Below, one piece after another: positions 1 through 11,742 of a stretch of 64,000 bases of DNA. Within the stretch, counting starts at the first letter, position 1, and every line of letters begins with the position of its first letter. The stretch spans positions 84,644,893-84,708,892 of the forward strand of contig CM077594.1 of the NCBI GenBank assembly GCA_039654915.1, in the 5' to 3' direction. The stretch is from Aquilaria yunnanensis. Taxonomy: Eukaryota > Streptophyta > Magnoliopsida > Malvales > Thymelaeaceae. The position numbers and the translations under genes were made by a program. Below the pieces are notes generated by a model. The model was given only the letters and a program-made list of their open reading frames with translations, was not told the DNA's origin and ran no database searches.

Positions 1-1125
1 TCTAGTAGAAAGGTAATATTTTCAATTTCTCAAAAGTTTTGTTTAGTTTTTCTTTATGATAGAGCAGATAACATACATAGTATGAATTATAATTAAGGCA
101 AAAGTTCCAATAGTGGAAGAAAATGAGTATAATTCCTTAAATGGAGTAGCTATAAATGTAGAGCTAAGTAAATTAACAGTAGTGAACCAATTTCCTAAAT
201 TTTTTCCTATAGGTTTCTTGATTTACCTCTTAAGAGGAAAGTGGAATTTGCTATCCAATTACAACTTGGAATTACACCAATTTTAATACCTTCTTATAAG
301 ATGTCAGCACCTAAAATGAATGAGCTTAAGAATCAATTGGATGAATAATTAATGAAAGGATTTAAAAGACCTAGTGTTCTACCTTAGGGATCTCTAGTTT
401 TATTTGTGAAGAATAAAGATGGCTCCCTAAAGCTTTATGTTGATTAAAAAATGTTGAACTCTATATAATGAAGGAAAAATACCCTTGCCCAGAATTGGAG
501 ACTTATTGATTTGTTGAAGGGATCTAAAGTGCTTTCTAAAATAGATTTAAGTTAGGAATACATTCTATAAAGGGTAATACAAGAAGACATGTCAAAAACT
601 ACTTTCAAGATAGGATATAGACACTTTGAATTTGTGGTAATGCCATTTAGGCTTACAAATGAACCTGCAGTATTTATGGATATAATAAATGGAATTTTAG
701 ACCATTTTTGGATAAATTCATGGAGAAGTTCATCTATGAATTTTTTTATGTAGTCCAAGATTGAGGCTGAACATGAAGATCATTTAAAAGCATTGTTACA
801 AGTCTTAAAAGATAACTAGTCATATGCTAAGTTGTCTAATGTGAATTCTAGTTAGTTGAAATAGTTTTACTAAGAAATATTATCAATTCTTAGGGGGTTA
901 GTAGTTGATCTAGTTAACATAAAGGTAGTTACACAGTGCAATGGGCATAACAATATTGCTGAGGTTAAAAGCTTTTTAGGTTAGCTAGGTATTACATATG
1001 ATTTTTTTTTGAAATGTTTTTAGTTTACTTCATGTTTTACACAATGAACAAAAAAATCACAAAAATTTGAATGGGCTGATGCATGTGAAGCAAGTTTTCA
1101 TGAACTCAAAATAAGACTACCTACG
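1..1125 (+). pseudogene. Ty3/gypsy reverse transcriptase-RNase H fragment (decayed)
   Basis: Conceptual translation of the plus strand gives an eroded Ty3-type RT. From about 200 there is an LP-rich stretch before the palm, then a KNKDGSLKL-like block near 410, a DLLKGSKVLSKIDL-like block near 510-550 and FVVMPF near 630-645. An EWADACEASFHELK-like RNase H start follows near 1065-1110. Many in-frame stops and frameshifts remove any coding capacity. The 5' part lies outside the window. The RNase H reading stops abruptly near 1125, where the next LTR-like segment begins, so this fragment looks like an older insertion target. No LTR of its own is visible. Confidence 0.75.
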
Positions 1126-1130
1126 AGAGG

Positions 1131-1827
1131 TGATCACTATTTAGTTGAAACTAAAAAAAAACTGAAAAAGCTAAGAAAAACCAAATAGTTTGAAATTTTT
1201 GGTTGGCTAATTCTGCATTTAGTTTCTTTCAGTTGAAACTAAATATAAAGAATATCGGCTTTGGTTTGATTTTTGTTAAGTATGGTAGGTATTTTAGTAA
1301 TAAAAAATCCAATTTTTTTTCATGTCATATTTGAGGCTTTAGTCTGTAAGTTGACAGATTTAAAAGAATTGGAGGCTAAGTGAAAGAAATATAGGTGGAT
1401 GTCTTTCATTGGGTTTTTGACAATCTTAATCAAAATAGATTTTGCTACTTCTCCACAATTTCCATTAATATATGGCTTATTGATTAGTTGTACATAAGTG
1501 CATGGATTGATGACATGGTAAGGTGAGCATGTATGCATACTTGGCAAGAAAGTTTATTGGTGTTTGTTATAAGTGAGTGCATGGTGCATATTAGATTGAT
1601 TTCAGTTGTAGTATAAATAACCTGTTGATTCTATTGTAAAACTATTGATTGATGAAATAAAAACTCCAACTCTCAATTTTCTCTCAGAATCTTGTTCTTT
1701 CCCTTTATGTCTTTTTCTCTCTTTCCCTCTTTGGAGTTCATCGTGAAAAGCAGTTCTTCATTTTTTGATCCTTTAATTCTTTTATATTTCTTATTTGTTA
1801 AGGTAATTTATGAGCTGGTTCTTATCA
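1131..1827 (+). mobile_element. Probable 5' LTR of a Ty3/gypsy element
   Basis: The segment starts with TGATCA and ends with TTATCA, two bases before a tRNA-iMet-like primer-binding site, which fixes the right end well. It holds a TATAAATA box at 1612-1619 and an AATAAA at about 1657-1664, in the right order for U3-R-U5 on the plus strand. The left boundary is less certain: it coincides with the break of the preceding RNase H reading, but the matching 3' LTR is missing, so no LTR-LTR comparison is possible. Confidence 0.5.
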
Positions 1828-1829
1828 TT

Positions 1830-1841
1830 TAGTATCAGAGT
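1830..1841 (+). promoter_or_regulatory. Primer-binding site, tRNA-iMet type (degenerate)
   Basis: TAGTATCAGAGT differs little from the common plant retroelement PBS TGGTATCAGAGC. It lies just inside the LTR end and about 15 bp before the gag start. Confidence 0.6.
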
Positions 1842-1854
1842 AGTTTAGAATCCA

Positions 1855-2990
1855 CCATGAGAGTTAAAACTTAAGATCAAGGTGGCACAAATAACATGTT
1901 GAGGTTGTTGCAAGCTTCAATGGAGAAAATGATTAAAGAGCTACAATATGTCAACAGGGAAATAGTGGAACTTAAGAAGGATAACATTGATGCTAGGGAG
2001 CTAGTGAATAAACATATATAGTTTATGGTTGTTAGTCATAATATCCCTGATATAGTTGCTCGTGTTGGTGAATGTAAGGCTAGATTTGCCAATTAAGTTG
2101 TTGGCAAGAAGTGAACGATTTACTTTCCCAAGTTCAATGATAGTGATTTTAAGGGATGGATCTATCATTGTGAGTAATACTTTGAGATAGAGCAGCCTCT
2201 GGAAACATGTAAGGTCAGAATTATAGAATACACATAAAAGGGTTGGGTTTGCAATGACATCAAGCTTATATGATGGTTAAGTATGTTAACCACATTTCTT
2301 AGGGTAAATATTTGTGTTATTTGAAGGACCGTCCTACAAATGATTTACATGACGATCCTATGTCTGAGCTTGTGAGAATGAAATTGTTGGGAATTGTTAG
2401 AGGGTATCAAGATAAATTTGATGTGTTTAAAATAAAGGTTGATATAATTGAAGACTATGCTATTAATTGTTTTTTGACTAGCCATAAAGAAGAAATCGAT
2501 ATTATTATGAGGTTCTTTAATCCTTCAACTATTTCAAAATGTGTGCATATAGCGAAGTTGTAACAAGCCAACTTTAATGCTTGGTAGAAAAAAACCAAGA
2601 TGATGATGGGAGTAGTCACTGCCAAGCAACCTTTGCTTTTAAGACCACTTATTATAAGGAAAGTCATTATAGGTTCTGCTCCCCCAAGGAAGGGTCTCTC
2701 AAAGTGGGTGTAATTAAAGTTGTAACCATAAAGCTCTAAGCAAAGAAAATTGAGGAAAAAGGCCAAGGGATTTTGTTTTCTATGTGATGAGAATATTTAG
2801 GGTTCATAAATGTAACAATGGCCAAATGTATTTTGGGGAAGAGCATGATGATGATAACGAAATAAAGGCTGTATTATGGGAATAAGACAATATAAAAGAG
2901 ACAATGCAGTAACTAAGGGGTGAGAAATGCTATCGATATCTATGCATGCTCTATATGATTCATTGTAGATGACAATCGTATGTTTTTGGA
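1855..2990 (+). pseudogene. gag of Ty3 chromovirus-like element (decayed)
   Basis: The reading begins at an ATG just after the PBS. It shows a helical N-terminus (MEKMIKELQYVNREIVELKK-like), then FPKFNDSDFKGWIYHCE near 2128-2175, typical of the Retrotrans_gag start. A readable block at 2312-2563 (DDPMSELVRMKLLGIVRGYQ followed by DKFDVF and FLTSHKEEID) is the second half of that domain. A remnant of a Cys-rich tail lies near 2770-2820 (FVFYVM or FCFLCDE depending on frame). Stops are frequent, so no Gag could be made. The block order is the one seen in del/Tekay-type chromoviruses. Confidence 0.7.
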
Positions 2991-3480
2991 CGCTTTATGG
3001 CAAAGGCTCGCTTAAATGATCAACATTTGTGGTTCTTGCAGACAATAGTATTGCACAAAATGTTATCTACTCTAAAGATATCAAAAGGTTGGAATGTCCT
3101 ATATTGGGGTAAAATCTGCTTAAGAAGAGGTAACTAATGAATCCACTCAAAAGTTGTAATAAAGTCTATAGGGATATAGAATGTTAGCTACAAGGGATGA
3201 CCATTGGTTCATCCATGAAGGTGTTGCCCACTTTTGGCTATGATATAGTGCTAGGTTTGCAATGATTGAAAACACTACGTGACATTCATTTCAACTTTGA
3301 AGCCATATAGATAGAATTTGAAAAGAAGGGAAAAAGTGTTGTTGATGAGGATTGCTCCTAATTATAAGATGGTGAGTGAAGCTTAAATGGCCAAGTTATT
3401 ACAGAAAAGGTAAGCAAGTACCTTGTGTTTGATTAAAGTAGAAGATAAGGGTGAGACTCCCTTAAATTGCATCTAGTAGA
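2991..3480 (+). pseudogene. Protease and linker region of the same Ty3 element (decayed)
   Basis: Between gag and RT the plus-strand translation keeps patches such as FMAKARLNDQHLWFLQT and VLPTFGYDIVLGLQ, consistent with the retropepsin and its C-terminal VVLGMQWL-like motif near 3220-3270. The catalytic D-S/T-G triad is not clearly preserved. Assignment rests on position and on the IVLG-like motif. Confidence 0.45.
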
Positions 3481-4830
3481 TATCTCAAAACATATAAGTA
3501 GATGAGGAGCTATTGGAAAAACCATTGCAAGAATATGCAGATGTCTTCAAAGAAACATATAGGTTACCTTCATATAAGAACTATGATTGCAATATTGTTT
3601 TGAAGGAGGATTTTGACCTAGTTCAATGTAGGCCCTATGTTTATCTAACCATACAAAGGGATGAGATAGAGAAACTGATTAAAAAAAATGCTTGATGCTA
3701 GTATGATAAGGCCTAGTCAAAGAAAGTTTTCTTGACTAGTGGCCCTTAAGAAAAAAATGAAAATTCTTGGTAGTTGTGTATATATTATAGGCAGTTTTAT
3801 AAGTACACCAATATGGACAAACTTCCTATTCCTATCCTTGAGGAATTAGTTGTAGAATTGCATGGGACAAGATAGTTCTTTAAGTTTGATATGATACTGG
3901 GTTACCATTAGCTTAGAATGAACTTAGATAGGATTCATAGAACAACATTTAGGACACACGATGGCCATTATGAGTTTTTAGTCGTGCCATTTGGGTTACT
4001 TATAAATCTTTTACTTTTCAAAACATAATGAATGATGTCTTTAGTCCCCATTTCATGAGGTTCATTCTGGTCTTCTTTGATGTTATTTTGATATACTTCC
4101 CTAACTTACAGGCACATGTAGAATGATTAGAGGCTAGTTTAGAGTTGTTGAGAAAGAATTAGTTATTCTAATGAAGAACAAATGTGTATTTGCTATGATT
4201 GAAGTTGAGTATTTGGGAAATTCATTAGTAGAGAGGGGGTGAAGGCAAATAAAAAAAAGGTGCAATCATTGATTGATTGGCTAGTGCTTAGAAATGTGAA
4301 GGAGTTAATGGGAATTTCAAGGTTGATTGCTTGTTATAGGAAATTTGTTAAGGGGTATGGAGTATTAGCGTAACCTTTGATAGAGTTATTGAGCAAGAGT
4401 AACTTTTAGTAACATGAGAGCACTAAGAGAGACTTCTAGAATCTAAAGGGAGCTGTGTCCTTAACTCTAATGCTTGTAACTCCAAACTTCAAACAAAAAT
4501 TTGTTATAGAAGCTTATGCATCTGATTATGGTTTATGGGCAATTTTATCTCAACAAGGTCACTTTATAGCCTATTTTAGCAAGGCTTTAAGACCAAATAA
4601 TAAGGTTCTATTAGTGTATGATAAGGAATTTTTTGTTGTAGTATATATAGTTAAAAGGTGGGGGCCTTAACTAGCATCTATTGGAATAGAAGGTTTCTAT
4701 TCTCACTTAGGAAAAGTGGCTGCCACAATTAATAGGGTTAGTTATGACATTGTTTACAGGAAAGGGTAAAAGAATAAGCCTACATATGCTCTTTCAAGGC
4801 AATATAATGCTGAACTGCTAATATTACCTT
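3481..4830 (+). pseudogene. RT-RNase H of Ty3 chromovirus-like element (decayed)
   Basis: The RT start is readable at 3513-3695 (PLQEYADVFKETYRLPSYKN region, then CRPYVYLTIQRDEIEKLI). Later RT blocks appear in shifting frames: MIRPSQ near 3698, FKFDMILGY near 3878 and VVPFGL near 3985. RNase H is readable at 4455-4670, with KQKFVIEAYASDYGLWAILS, QGHFIAYFSKAL and YDKEFFVVVY. The YxDD box is not clean. Multiple stops and at least several frameshifts make this inactive. Confidence 0.8.
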
Positions 4831-5486
4831 GATAGCTCTAATCCATGAATACTATAGAGTTTAATAGATATATAACAAAATTTTATAGAAATAATGTAGA
4901 GATGCAAAATATTATACATGAGTTCTAGTTAAACCCTTAGTCCTATGGTCATCACTAAAGGATTTTAGAGCAGTTGAGGAGAAAGGGAAGATTGGCTGTA
5001 GGGTTTAATACCACATTGAGATAGACTCTTATCAGACTGGCCTGTGAAGGACCCTTAGGGGGATATTCTAGCTTGCAACATTTACAAAAGGTACAAGATT
5101 GAAAGTTGCATTTCTCCTAGGTTATTGCAGCCTTTAAGCTTTCCTGGAACTGTGTCGACATCTATCTCTATGGATCTTGTTAAAAGATTACCTGCAATTG
5201 CAGGGAAGAGTATTTTCATTGTTGTAGTTGATTGTCTAACCAAGTATGCTCATTTTATGAGCCTATCTCATCCTTACATAGATGCTAGTATCGCTCAAAT
5301 TTTCCTTGATAACTTCTATAGGTTACATGGGATGCCAAAGGACATCTTAAGTCATTAAGATCTTGTTTTCTTGAGTAACTTTTGGCAGGAGCTATTCTAG
5401 AAGTTACAGGTCTATTTAAGTTTGTCATCATCCTACCATCCTCAGTTTGATGGAAAAACCTAGGTAAACCTGGGTGGTGAATAGGT
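4831..5486 (+). pseudogene. Integrase, N-terminal and core part (decayed, interrupted)
   Basis: The plus strand carries the integrase spacer and catalytic core. 5125-5358 reads PLSFPGTVSTSISMDLVKRL, then DCLTKYAHFMSLSHPYIDAS and FYRLHGMPKDI. It continues in pieces to a HPQFDGKT motif near 5436-5462, which marks the region before the catalytic Glu. The reading then stops exactly where a CACTA terminus begins at 5487 and resumes at 6390. Confidence 0.75.
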
Positions 5487-6389
5487 CACTGCAAGGAAAA
5501 GGCCCTAAAGCAATGACTTTTTGGCAGGCATGAACCATGCCTAGTTGGTTGAGATTGTTCACTTGAAAGTAGAGAATACAACCCTGCATGATTTGGCCCA
5601 AGAGTTGAACAAGCAGTTTGAGCTAATCACTATCCAATTGACCCAAATTTAGTCCGACATGCAGTAGTAAATCCAGTTCCAGACAAAGTGTTGCAATTAG
5701 CATTACCATCCATGAGCTTATATGAAACAAAGCTATTCTATTTGATTTTGTTTTGGTTAGATTGTGGATTGGGTCCTCTAGGGTAGGAACTAAGGATGAG
5801 AGTGTGTCAGACAATGGTTCACCAGTACCACAGCAATAAGGGTGCAATTAGGGTTTAGGATTTTTTTTTATATTTACGCATTTATGAGATATATTTATAT
5901 AAATTATTATTATTTATACTAATAACATTTTATTATTGAGGTACAATAATATTAATAACATTTTATTATTAAGCTACAATAATCTACTAGCAATAATTAA
6001 TATAGTACACTAATTTAATCAATTATATACACTAAAAATAATAATTAAAAAAACAGAAAATGAACAATCATTGCATAATTGAGGAAATAGTTCCTATGAT
6101 ATATATCATTGCATAAAGCAATGAATCAGATCATCGCATATGACAATAATAGAAATTATCACTTTCTTTATGAGGCAAATAATCATTTATATCAAATCAT
6201 TGAAGAATCTTCACTATTTTAACAATGATATAAATTGTCATCATTCTGCCTCTATACTGCAACAATTATAATGAACGATAGGGAATTTTTCTATGATGTA
6301 TTGTAATGATTTTTTTCATAGCAAAATTTACTTTCGCAATGATTCAGCTATGAATTTGGCCATTGAAAATATCTAGGATTCTTGTAGTG
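5487..6389. mobile_element. Small CACTA (En/Spm-like) element inserted in the integrase
   Basis: The left end reads CACTGCAAGGAA and the right end, reverse-complemented, reads CACTACAAGAAT. These are matching degenerate CACTA termini. The 3 bp flanks are GGT (left) and AGT (right), compatible with a 3-bp target duplication with one change. Removing the segment rejoins the integrase reading across the boundary: the VNR-like end on the left continues with CLEGYL on the right. The 903-bp interior has no transposase. It is AT-rich, with many CAATGA/TCATTG-type short motifs from about 6060 to 6350, as expected of subterminal repeats. Confidence 0.7.
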
Positions 6390-6960
6390 AGTGTTTGGAG
6401 GGATATTTAATATTGGTTACAGTAGATTGACTAAATGAATGGGTTTAGATTCTGCCATTGGCTGATTTTTGGTATAGCACCTACTACCACCCATTGTTGA
6501 AGATTACACCTTATGAGTCTTTATATGGACAACCACCTTCTATCTAAAGTCCTTGTGTAACTAGTGGCTCAAGAGTGGAAGCTGTGGACTATAGTTTATT
6601 ATAGATGGAAGCACAAATTAGGATACTCAGAAGTCATTTATAGCAGCCTTTGAACAAGATAAAACAGCAGGCTAATAGATATCATAGAAAAAGAAAATTT
6701 GTTGTAAAAGATTAAGTTTATCTGTGGTTTAAACCTTATAGATAGTACACAGTGACTAACATCCCAAACAGAAGTTAACAGCCAAGTTTTTTGGGTCTTT
6801 CTAGATTGTGCAGTGAGTAAGACTGGTGGCCTATAAGCTGGCTTCACCCCAAGTGTGCAAAACATATGCCACTTTCCCATTATAATGCTACATGAAACAA
6901 GCAAGATCAACACAAATTCAAAGTACTCTACCCTGAATGGATGACTTGGACTAGGTCATT
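6390..6960 (+). pseudogene. Integrase C-terminal part of the interrupted Ty3 element
   Basis: The plus-strand translation resumes with CLEGYL, then WYSTYYHPLLKITPYESLYG near 6470-6535 (usual motif YNTxxHxxxxxTPFExxYG), then QQANRYHRKRKFVVKD near 6670-6712. A chromodomain-side SH3-like part with VAYKLASPQ-like and LPEWM-like pieces runs to about 6945. Stops are present throughout. No 3' LTR follows, so the 3' end of the element is lost. Confidence 0.75.
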
Positions 6961-7238
6961 AAGGAACTTGTGGCTTTGTTGAATTGACGTATGATCAAGT
7001 CTTACTCTCAGTTTATGATGTTAGACCCTACAAGCACAATTTATATCCTAAGACTTTGAATATTGCAAACTCCTTTGACACTTAGTGCCTGTATGTTGTG
7101 TAAATGAATTTGGACTTGGACGTTATCTTGTGTCCTTAGTGTTTTAGCTTAGTGAGATGAGCCTTGTGTTTCAAGTGATTACTTTGCATTAATGTTTAAA
7201 GGGTTGTGAAATTTATGGCTATTTGTAATTAGTAGTAC
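6961..7238. other. Unassigned sequence between the Ty3 remnant and the solo LTR
   Basis: About 280 bp with no coding signal. It does not resemble the 5' LTR at 1131-1827. It may be 3' untranslated retroelement sequence. Confidence 0.3.
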
Positions 7239-8610
7239 TGTTAGTATTGTGCCCAAAAGCTAATCATGAGATGATTGTATTTTTGCACATTGAGCCATAG
7301 TATTTTATTAAGGCATTAATCCAGCAATTATGTTTGTTGTTTTGTTTCTGCATAATATAATAAACATAATTGTAACCCTAGAATAATGATATTCTTAAAT
7401 GTCCCTGGTCTAGTATTATTGTGGAGTAGGTTACAATAATACATAATGACTACCATATGTGGAGACTAATATGAGATATGTATTCTACATATGGGTACAA
7501 GTTGGAGAACTTGTGTACTGGACCGACCCACCATGAGAATGCTAGATGAATCGTTATATGAGTGTAATAAGTGATTCTCATAGTGATCATGGTATATGTA
7601 GTCCTTTGACCTAAGGTCATCAAGGTTCCCTACATGTAAGTCACATACTTTGATACTTCCCTTTGTTGCTTGTAATTGAGTGAACTTGAAGGAGTTTATT
7701 GGGTATGTCACATATCATGTGGAGGGATTTGTATGATCAAGATGAGATTTGTCCCTCCCTACATGAAAGTGCATGGCCATGCTCGGATGAGTTGATATAC
7801 AATATCAATGTCATTAATTTAAGTTAGTCTACTCGGTATTTAAGAAATCAAAGATTGGGCTATACGAGAGTAACACATTCTATGTCTCGTGCTTAGCCTT
7901 GATATCTTGGACAAAAGGACAATAACATATATGGGTAATGATCATAAATGTTTAGTCGAATCACCGACAATCTTATCACTTGGGTAGCAATGATGCATTG
8001 CTAGACACCGCTCATTGCTTGTGATCATATATGTGATTTATGATTATTGCCAATATGGTAAGAGCCTATTGGGTCGCACGTATAGAGCTATTTGGATTAT
8101 TATAGTGCATGGGTTAATTATTTATGTTATGGTTTCATAATAATTTCGTATTAATAATGGGCCCAAAAGTTGAGCTATTATGAAGCCTAAAATTAAATGC
8201 TAATTGGATTTAGAGCTTTGAAACCCATTAGGCCTAAAAGTTGAGTCTCACTATAAATACAACTTTTAGTGAGAAATTCACAGCTTTCCCCTAGCCTCCA
8301 AAAAATAAACATTCGCACTCTTCTCTTGCAATGCCTTGGAGGACGTAAGTTAGCACTACAAACGCAAGAGAAATGCATCTACCAGGACGTGGTGGAAGCG
8401 TGGTGATCCCGAGAGGCTTGTGTGGATACCGCAGAGAGCTTGAACACGACAACTATTCAGGTTTTGTGATTCGATTCTACAGTTGGGTGAAAGATCTCAA
8501 TCGAAATTAGGTATGAAAATTTTTGAATACCTGGTTTACCTCGTTTCACTTAGATCCATGAGGGTTTTGGTTAAATTTTGTGGGGCTTGTTTGGCTCCTA
8601 AAACCCTACA
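7239..8610 (+). mobile_element. Solo LTR (family shared with 50897-52329)
   Basis: The 1372-bp segment starts TGTTAGTATTGTGCCC and ends CTAAAACCCTACA. It is flanked by an exact 5-bp direct repeat AGTAC (7234-7238 and 8611-8615), so both ends are firm. No PBS, polypurine tract or internal coding sequence is attached, so this is a solo LTR left by LTR-LTR recombination. A TATAAATA at 8252-8259 and an AATAAA at about 8303-8308 give plus orientation. A diverged copy in the opposite orientation lies at 50897-52329. Confidence 0.88.
8252..8259 (+). promoter_or_regulatory. TATA box of the solo LTR
   Basis: TATAAATA about 360 bp before the LTR end and about 45 bp ahead of an AATAAA motif. It is the presumed core promoter of the LTR. 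Confidence 0.5.
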
Positions 8611-8615
8611 AGTAC

Positions 8616-10788
8616 AAATATGAACATATATCTAATTAAACAAAATGGATGATTTTCCAATTTTATCCTTAGTATCCTCGATAATTTTCACCGTGTTCCA
8701 TATGCTAGATCTTTCTACCCTTCCTATCCAGTTCAAAGCCTAATCATTGATGACTAGGCAATAAGGGAGGAAGCATGGCAACAATTCTATCCAGCTTCAT
8801 ACCAGCCAACTTAACACTCTGGTTTCCCGTCCAATTTCAATAGATGTTTTGTAAGAAATATTCATCAATTGCATTCAGCCTATTTTTATCCAATGTAGTT
8901 TGCAGTGAATAAATTCTCAGTTTCCCCTTTCCTTTCCCCTTTTGTTTTTGCTCCTAAAGGTTGCATGGCTTAATTAGCTTTGGCAACAATACGAGGCATC
9001 TCACAACCTTATCTGCCCATTTAGCCTTGTCCTTCTTTGCTTTGACCACTCCTCACCCAATCCAAATAGAAGGTCAACCTTAAAGTAAATCTCCAATACT
9101 CCTTCAAATTTTGAATACAACGATTGAGAGGGTAGCAATCGAAATTAAAGGAGATATTAATTTTAACAGGACATAACTATTGAGAAGTAAATCTCCAATG
9201 GTTGAGCCAAATACGAGCTCAAGCTTAAACTAAATCTTTAATGATAACAAATTTAAACACTTTTAAATTTAAAGATAACAAATTTCTTGCATATTGTTGT
9301 AGTTACTTTTACATATAGTGCACACAATTTTGCATATTGTTGTAGTCACTTTGATTTTTTAAAATAATAAATTATCTGTATATTACTTTAGACACTTTTA
9401 CATATTGCTGTAGATGGTTCAACATATTTATTTAAATACTTCTGCTTTTTTACATATCATTTTGGAAGTGATTAAATGGTTTGAATATTGTCTATGTAGA
9501 GAATAAATTGTTTGGAAATTTTTTTAGAAACTTACACATACTTGTTTAGACACTTTTACCATTTATTTTTGACATTTTGTATCTTTGTTTTTGACCCTTT
9601 TGCATCTTTATAGACACATTTATAATTAAGAAAACTGTAGAAATGTGTTTATAAAATTGAATAAGTGTCGATTAATTTTTATTGAAGTGTTTTTATGACT
9701 TGTATGTTTCTAGAAACATTTGGCCATTATTTCAAAGTCATTTAACATAACTTTATAGATACATGTATATTTAAAAAAAATGTGGAGAAGTGTTTACATA
9801 ATTGAATTAAAATGTGTGAAAATTGTACGGAACTTGTAAACACACAAATTAAATATACACTTTCCTGCGGAAATATATGGTGGATGTAGTGACTTTATTT
9901 TAACTAGTGTCCAAAATATATGCACAAGTGGTATCTAATTCTTATGTATACTATTGTCGTTTTAAAAAGTGAATTTTATGATTTTATTTATCCTTTTTCA
10001 AATAAGTCAATACCAAAAATATTTTTGCGAACTTGATTTGGAGAAGTTGGGCAAGAAATGCTGGTCATAGGAAGGAAAAATAGACAAAAAATGTTGAATT
10101 GATGGCGGTGAAACAGTTAAGAGAAGAAACTTTTGTTTTCATGAGCTTATAATATCAACGATGATGAAATCCCGTGTGCCCCATAAAAACTGGGAGTATT
10201 GAGAAAAAAAAAATATGGTTTGAAATATATTAAGGTATTAGAGCAAGGGCTAATATTCTAATTGCAAAAGATAAGTGAGCTGACTTGGTATGACCATGAC
10301 ATGCCGAGCAGGTGTTAGGCTGGTATATGCAAATGCACATAGGTCTACAATATCCATCTTAGGTAATTAGAGTCAATTTCATGTCGTTTTCCTTTTTCTT
10401 AATGGTGAGTTTTCAATCTCTTACAAATGAACTAGAGCTATCCGAAGCAAAAACAACTTGCAATTCCAATGTGAGGAAGGATTTGAATGAAATAGGAGAC
10501 TCATTTCCAACTGAGAACATGGTGTTGGAATTTGGTGTTGTTTTGTGTGCTGAAATTCATGCTTGATTTGGGGATTGTGGCGGGAAAGAGTGTACTTTGC
10601 ATGTTTTTAAACTAAGTGTTCCTTTTTTGACAAAGTACAAGAGATAATGTAAGGCTTTTGTGATTTTGCCATCAAGTTATAGACCAACTTGTAATGTTTT
10701 ATAAAGTTCAGGTAGTTGTATTCAGTGAGGTTTAAGTAACGGAATAACTAGAGCAAGGGGGACAAGTTATGACTTAGGTGATTTGTAT
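8616..10788. other. Non-coding stretch, no gene recognised
   Basis: No ORF of note. 8690-9060 has moderate complexity and could hold an eroded coding fragment, but I could not identify a family. 9230-9900 is AT-rich and contains loosely repeated phrases such as TTTAGACACTTTTAC and GCATATTGTTGTAGT, suggesting an old degenerate repeat. 10381-10566 is open for 61 codons without recognisable similarity. Confidence 0.4.
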
Positions 10789-11734
10789 TAAGGGTGAGCG
10801 TGGTTTGGGTTGGTTTGGTTTTATAGTAGAACCGAACCAACTAAAAATAGCGTCAGTTTCAAAAATTTTCTACCCAATATGAGAATAGAAAATCGAACAT
10901 GGTTCTGGTCTTTTCGATTTTGGTTCTCGAGTTTTTTTATTTATATCATATACCTATAACAATATCAAAATTTAATAAAATTACATTCATAAACAGTTTA
11001 TGAAATATTCAACATAATATACAATTAAATTAGTATTTAAATATATATACTTAGACATATTCAAAAGAGTTTAACATGCTATTACAAAAATGGTTCAAAA
11101 GAATTGCTTATACAGTATCATTCATCTCAACCAGTTTATTTCTCTCCTATAATTCCAACATTGGTACGACATTCAACATGAAAAGGTGAGCATTTAAGAC
11201 CATATTTTTCAGTATCAAAACTTAAAATATGTTAATGTCATAAATTTCCAATTTCACATGGCTCATAAATAAGAAAACATAACAATTGTGTCATAGAGAG
11301 TAGTTTGGAGTAAAGAGATCGAAAGCAAAAATGACCCAGGAGTAATCGATCTAGAAAACGAAGTGACTCAAGTGAATATGGAGAAATTTTGTTAATGATC
11401 CACAACTTTTATGTTGTTTCAATTTGGGACATTAATTCAATGATTTGATATAAAACACAATATAACCATAATAAGTCTTTAAGGAAATACATACATATAT
11501 TGATATATTAGTGATACTATAATTTTTATTATATAATTATATATATACTTCGGGTCCGGTTATTCTTTGTGTTGGTTTTATATAGAATCAGAACCAACTA
11601 AAAAACCATCGATTTTCTTATATATGTAACCAACCCACTAACCATGGTTCATTTTTACTCAACCCAACCAAACCTAACCTAATAGGGATGATTCAAGCTG
11701 AGTTTCAAGTTTACCCACCCTATACTCACCCCTA
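10789..11734. mobile_element. hAT-type non-autonomous DNA transposon
   Basis: The terminal inverted repeats are TAAGGGTGAGCG at the left and, on the opposite strand, TAGGGGTGAGTA at the right. The flanks carry an 8-bp duplication, ATTTGTAT (10781-10788) and ATTTGAAT (11735-11742), with one mismatch; 8 bp is the hAT size. Subterminal GGTTTGGTTT-like and AACCAAACC-like tracts are in inverted arrangement, another plant hAT habit. The 946-bp interior encodes no transposase. Confidence 0.75.
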
Positions 11735-11742
11735 ATTTGAAT

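Noticed and set aside
552..758. Minus-strand open frame of 68 codons
   Set aside because: It is antisense to the Ty3 RT remnant read on plus and has no domain of its own.
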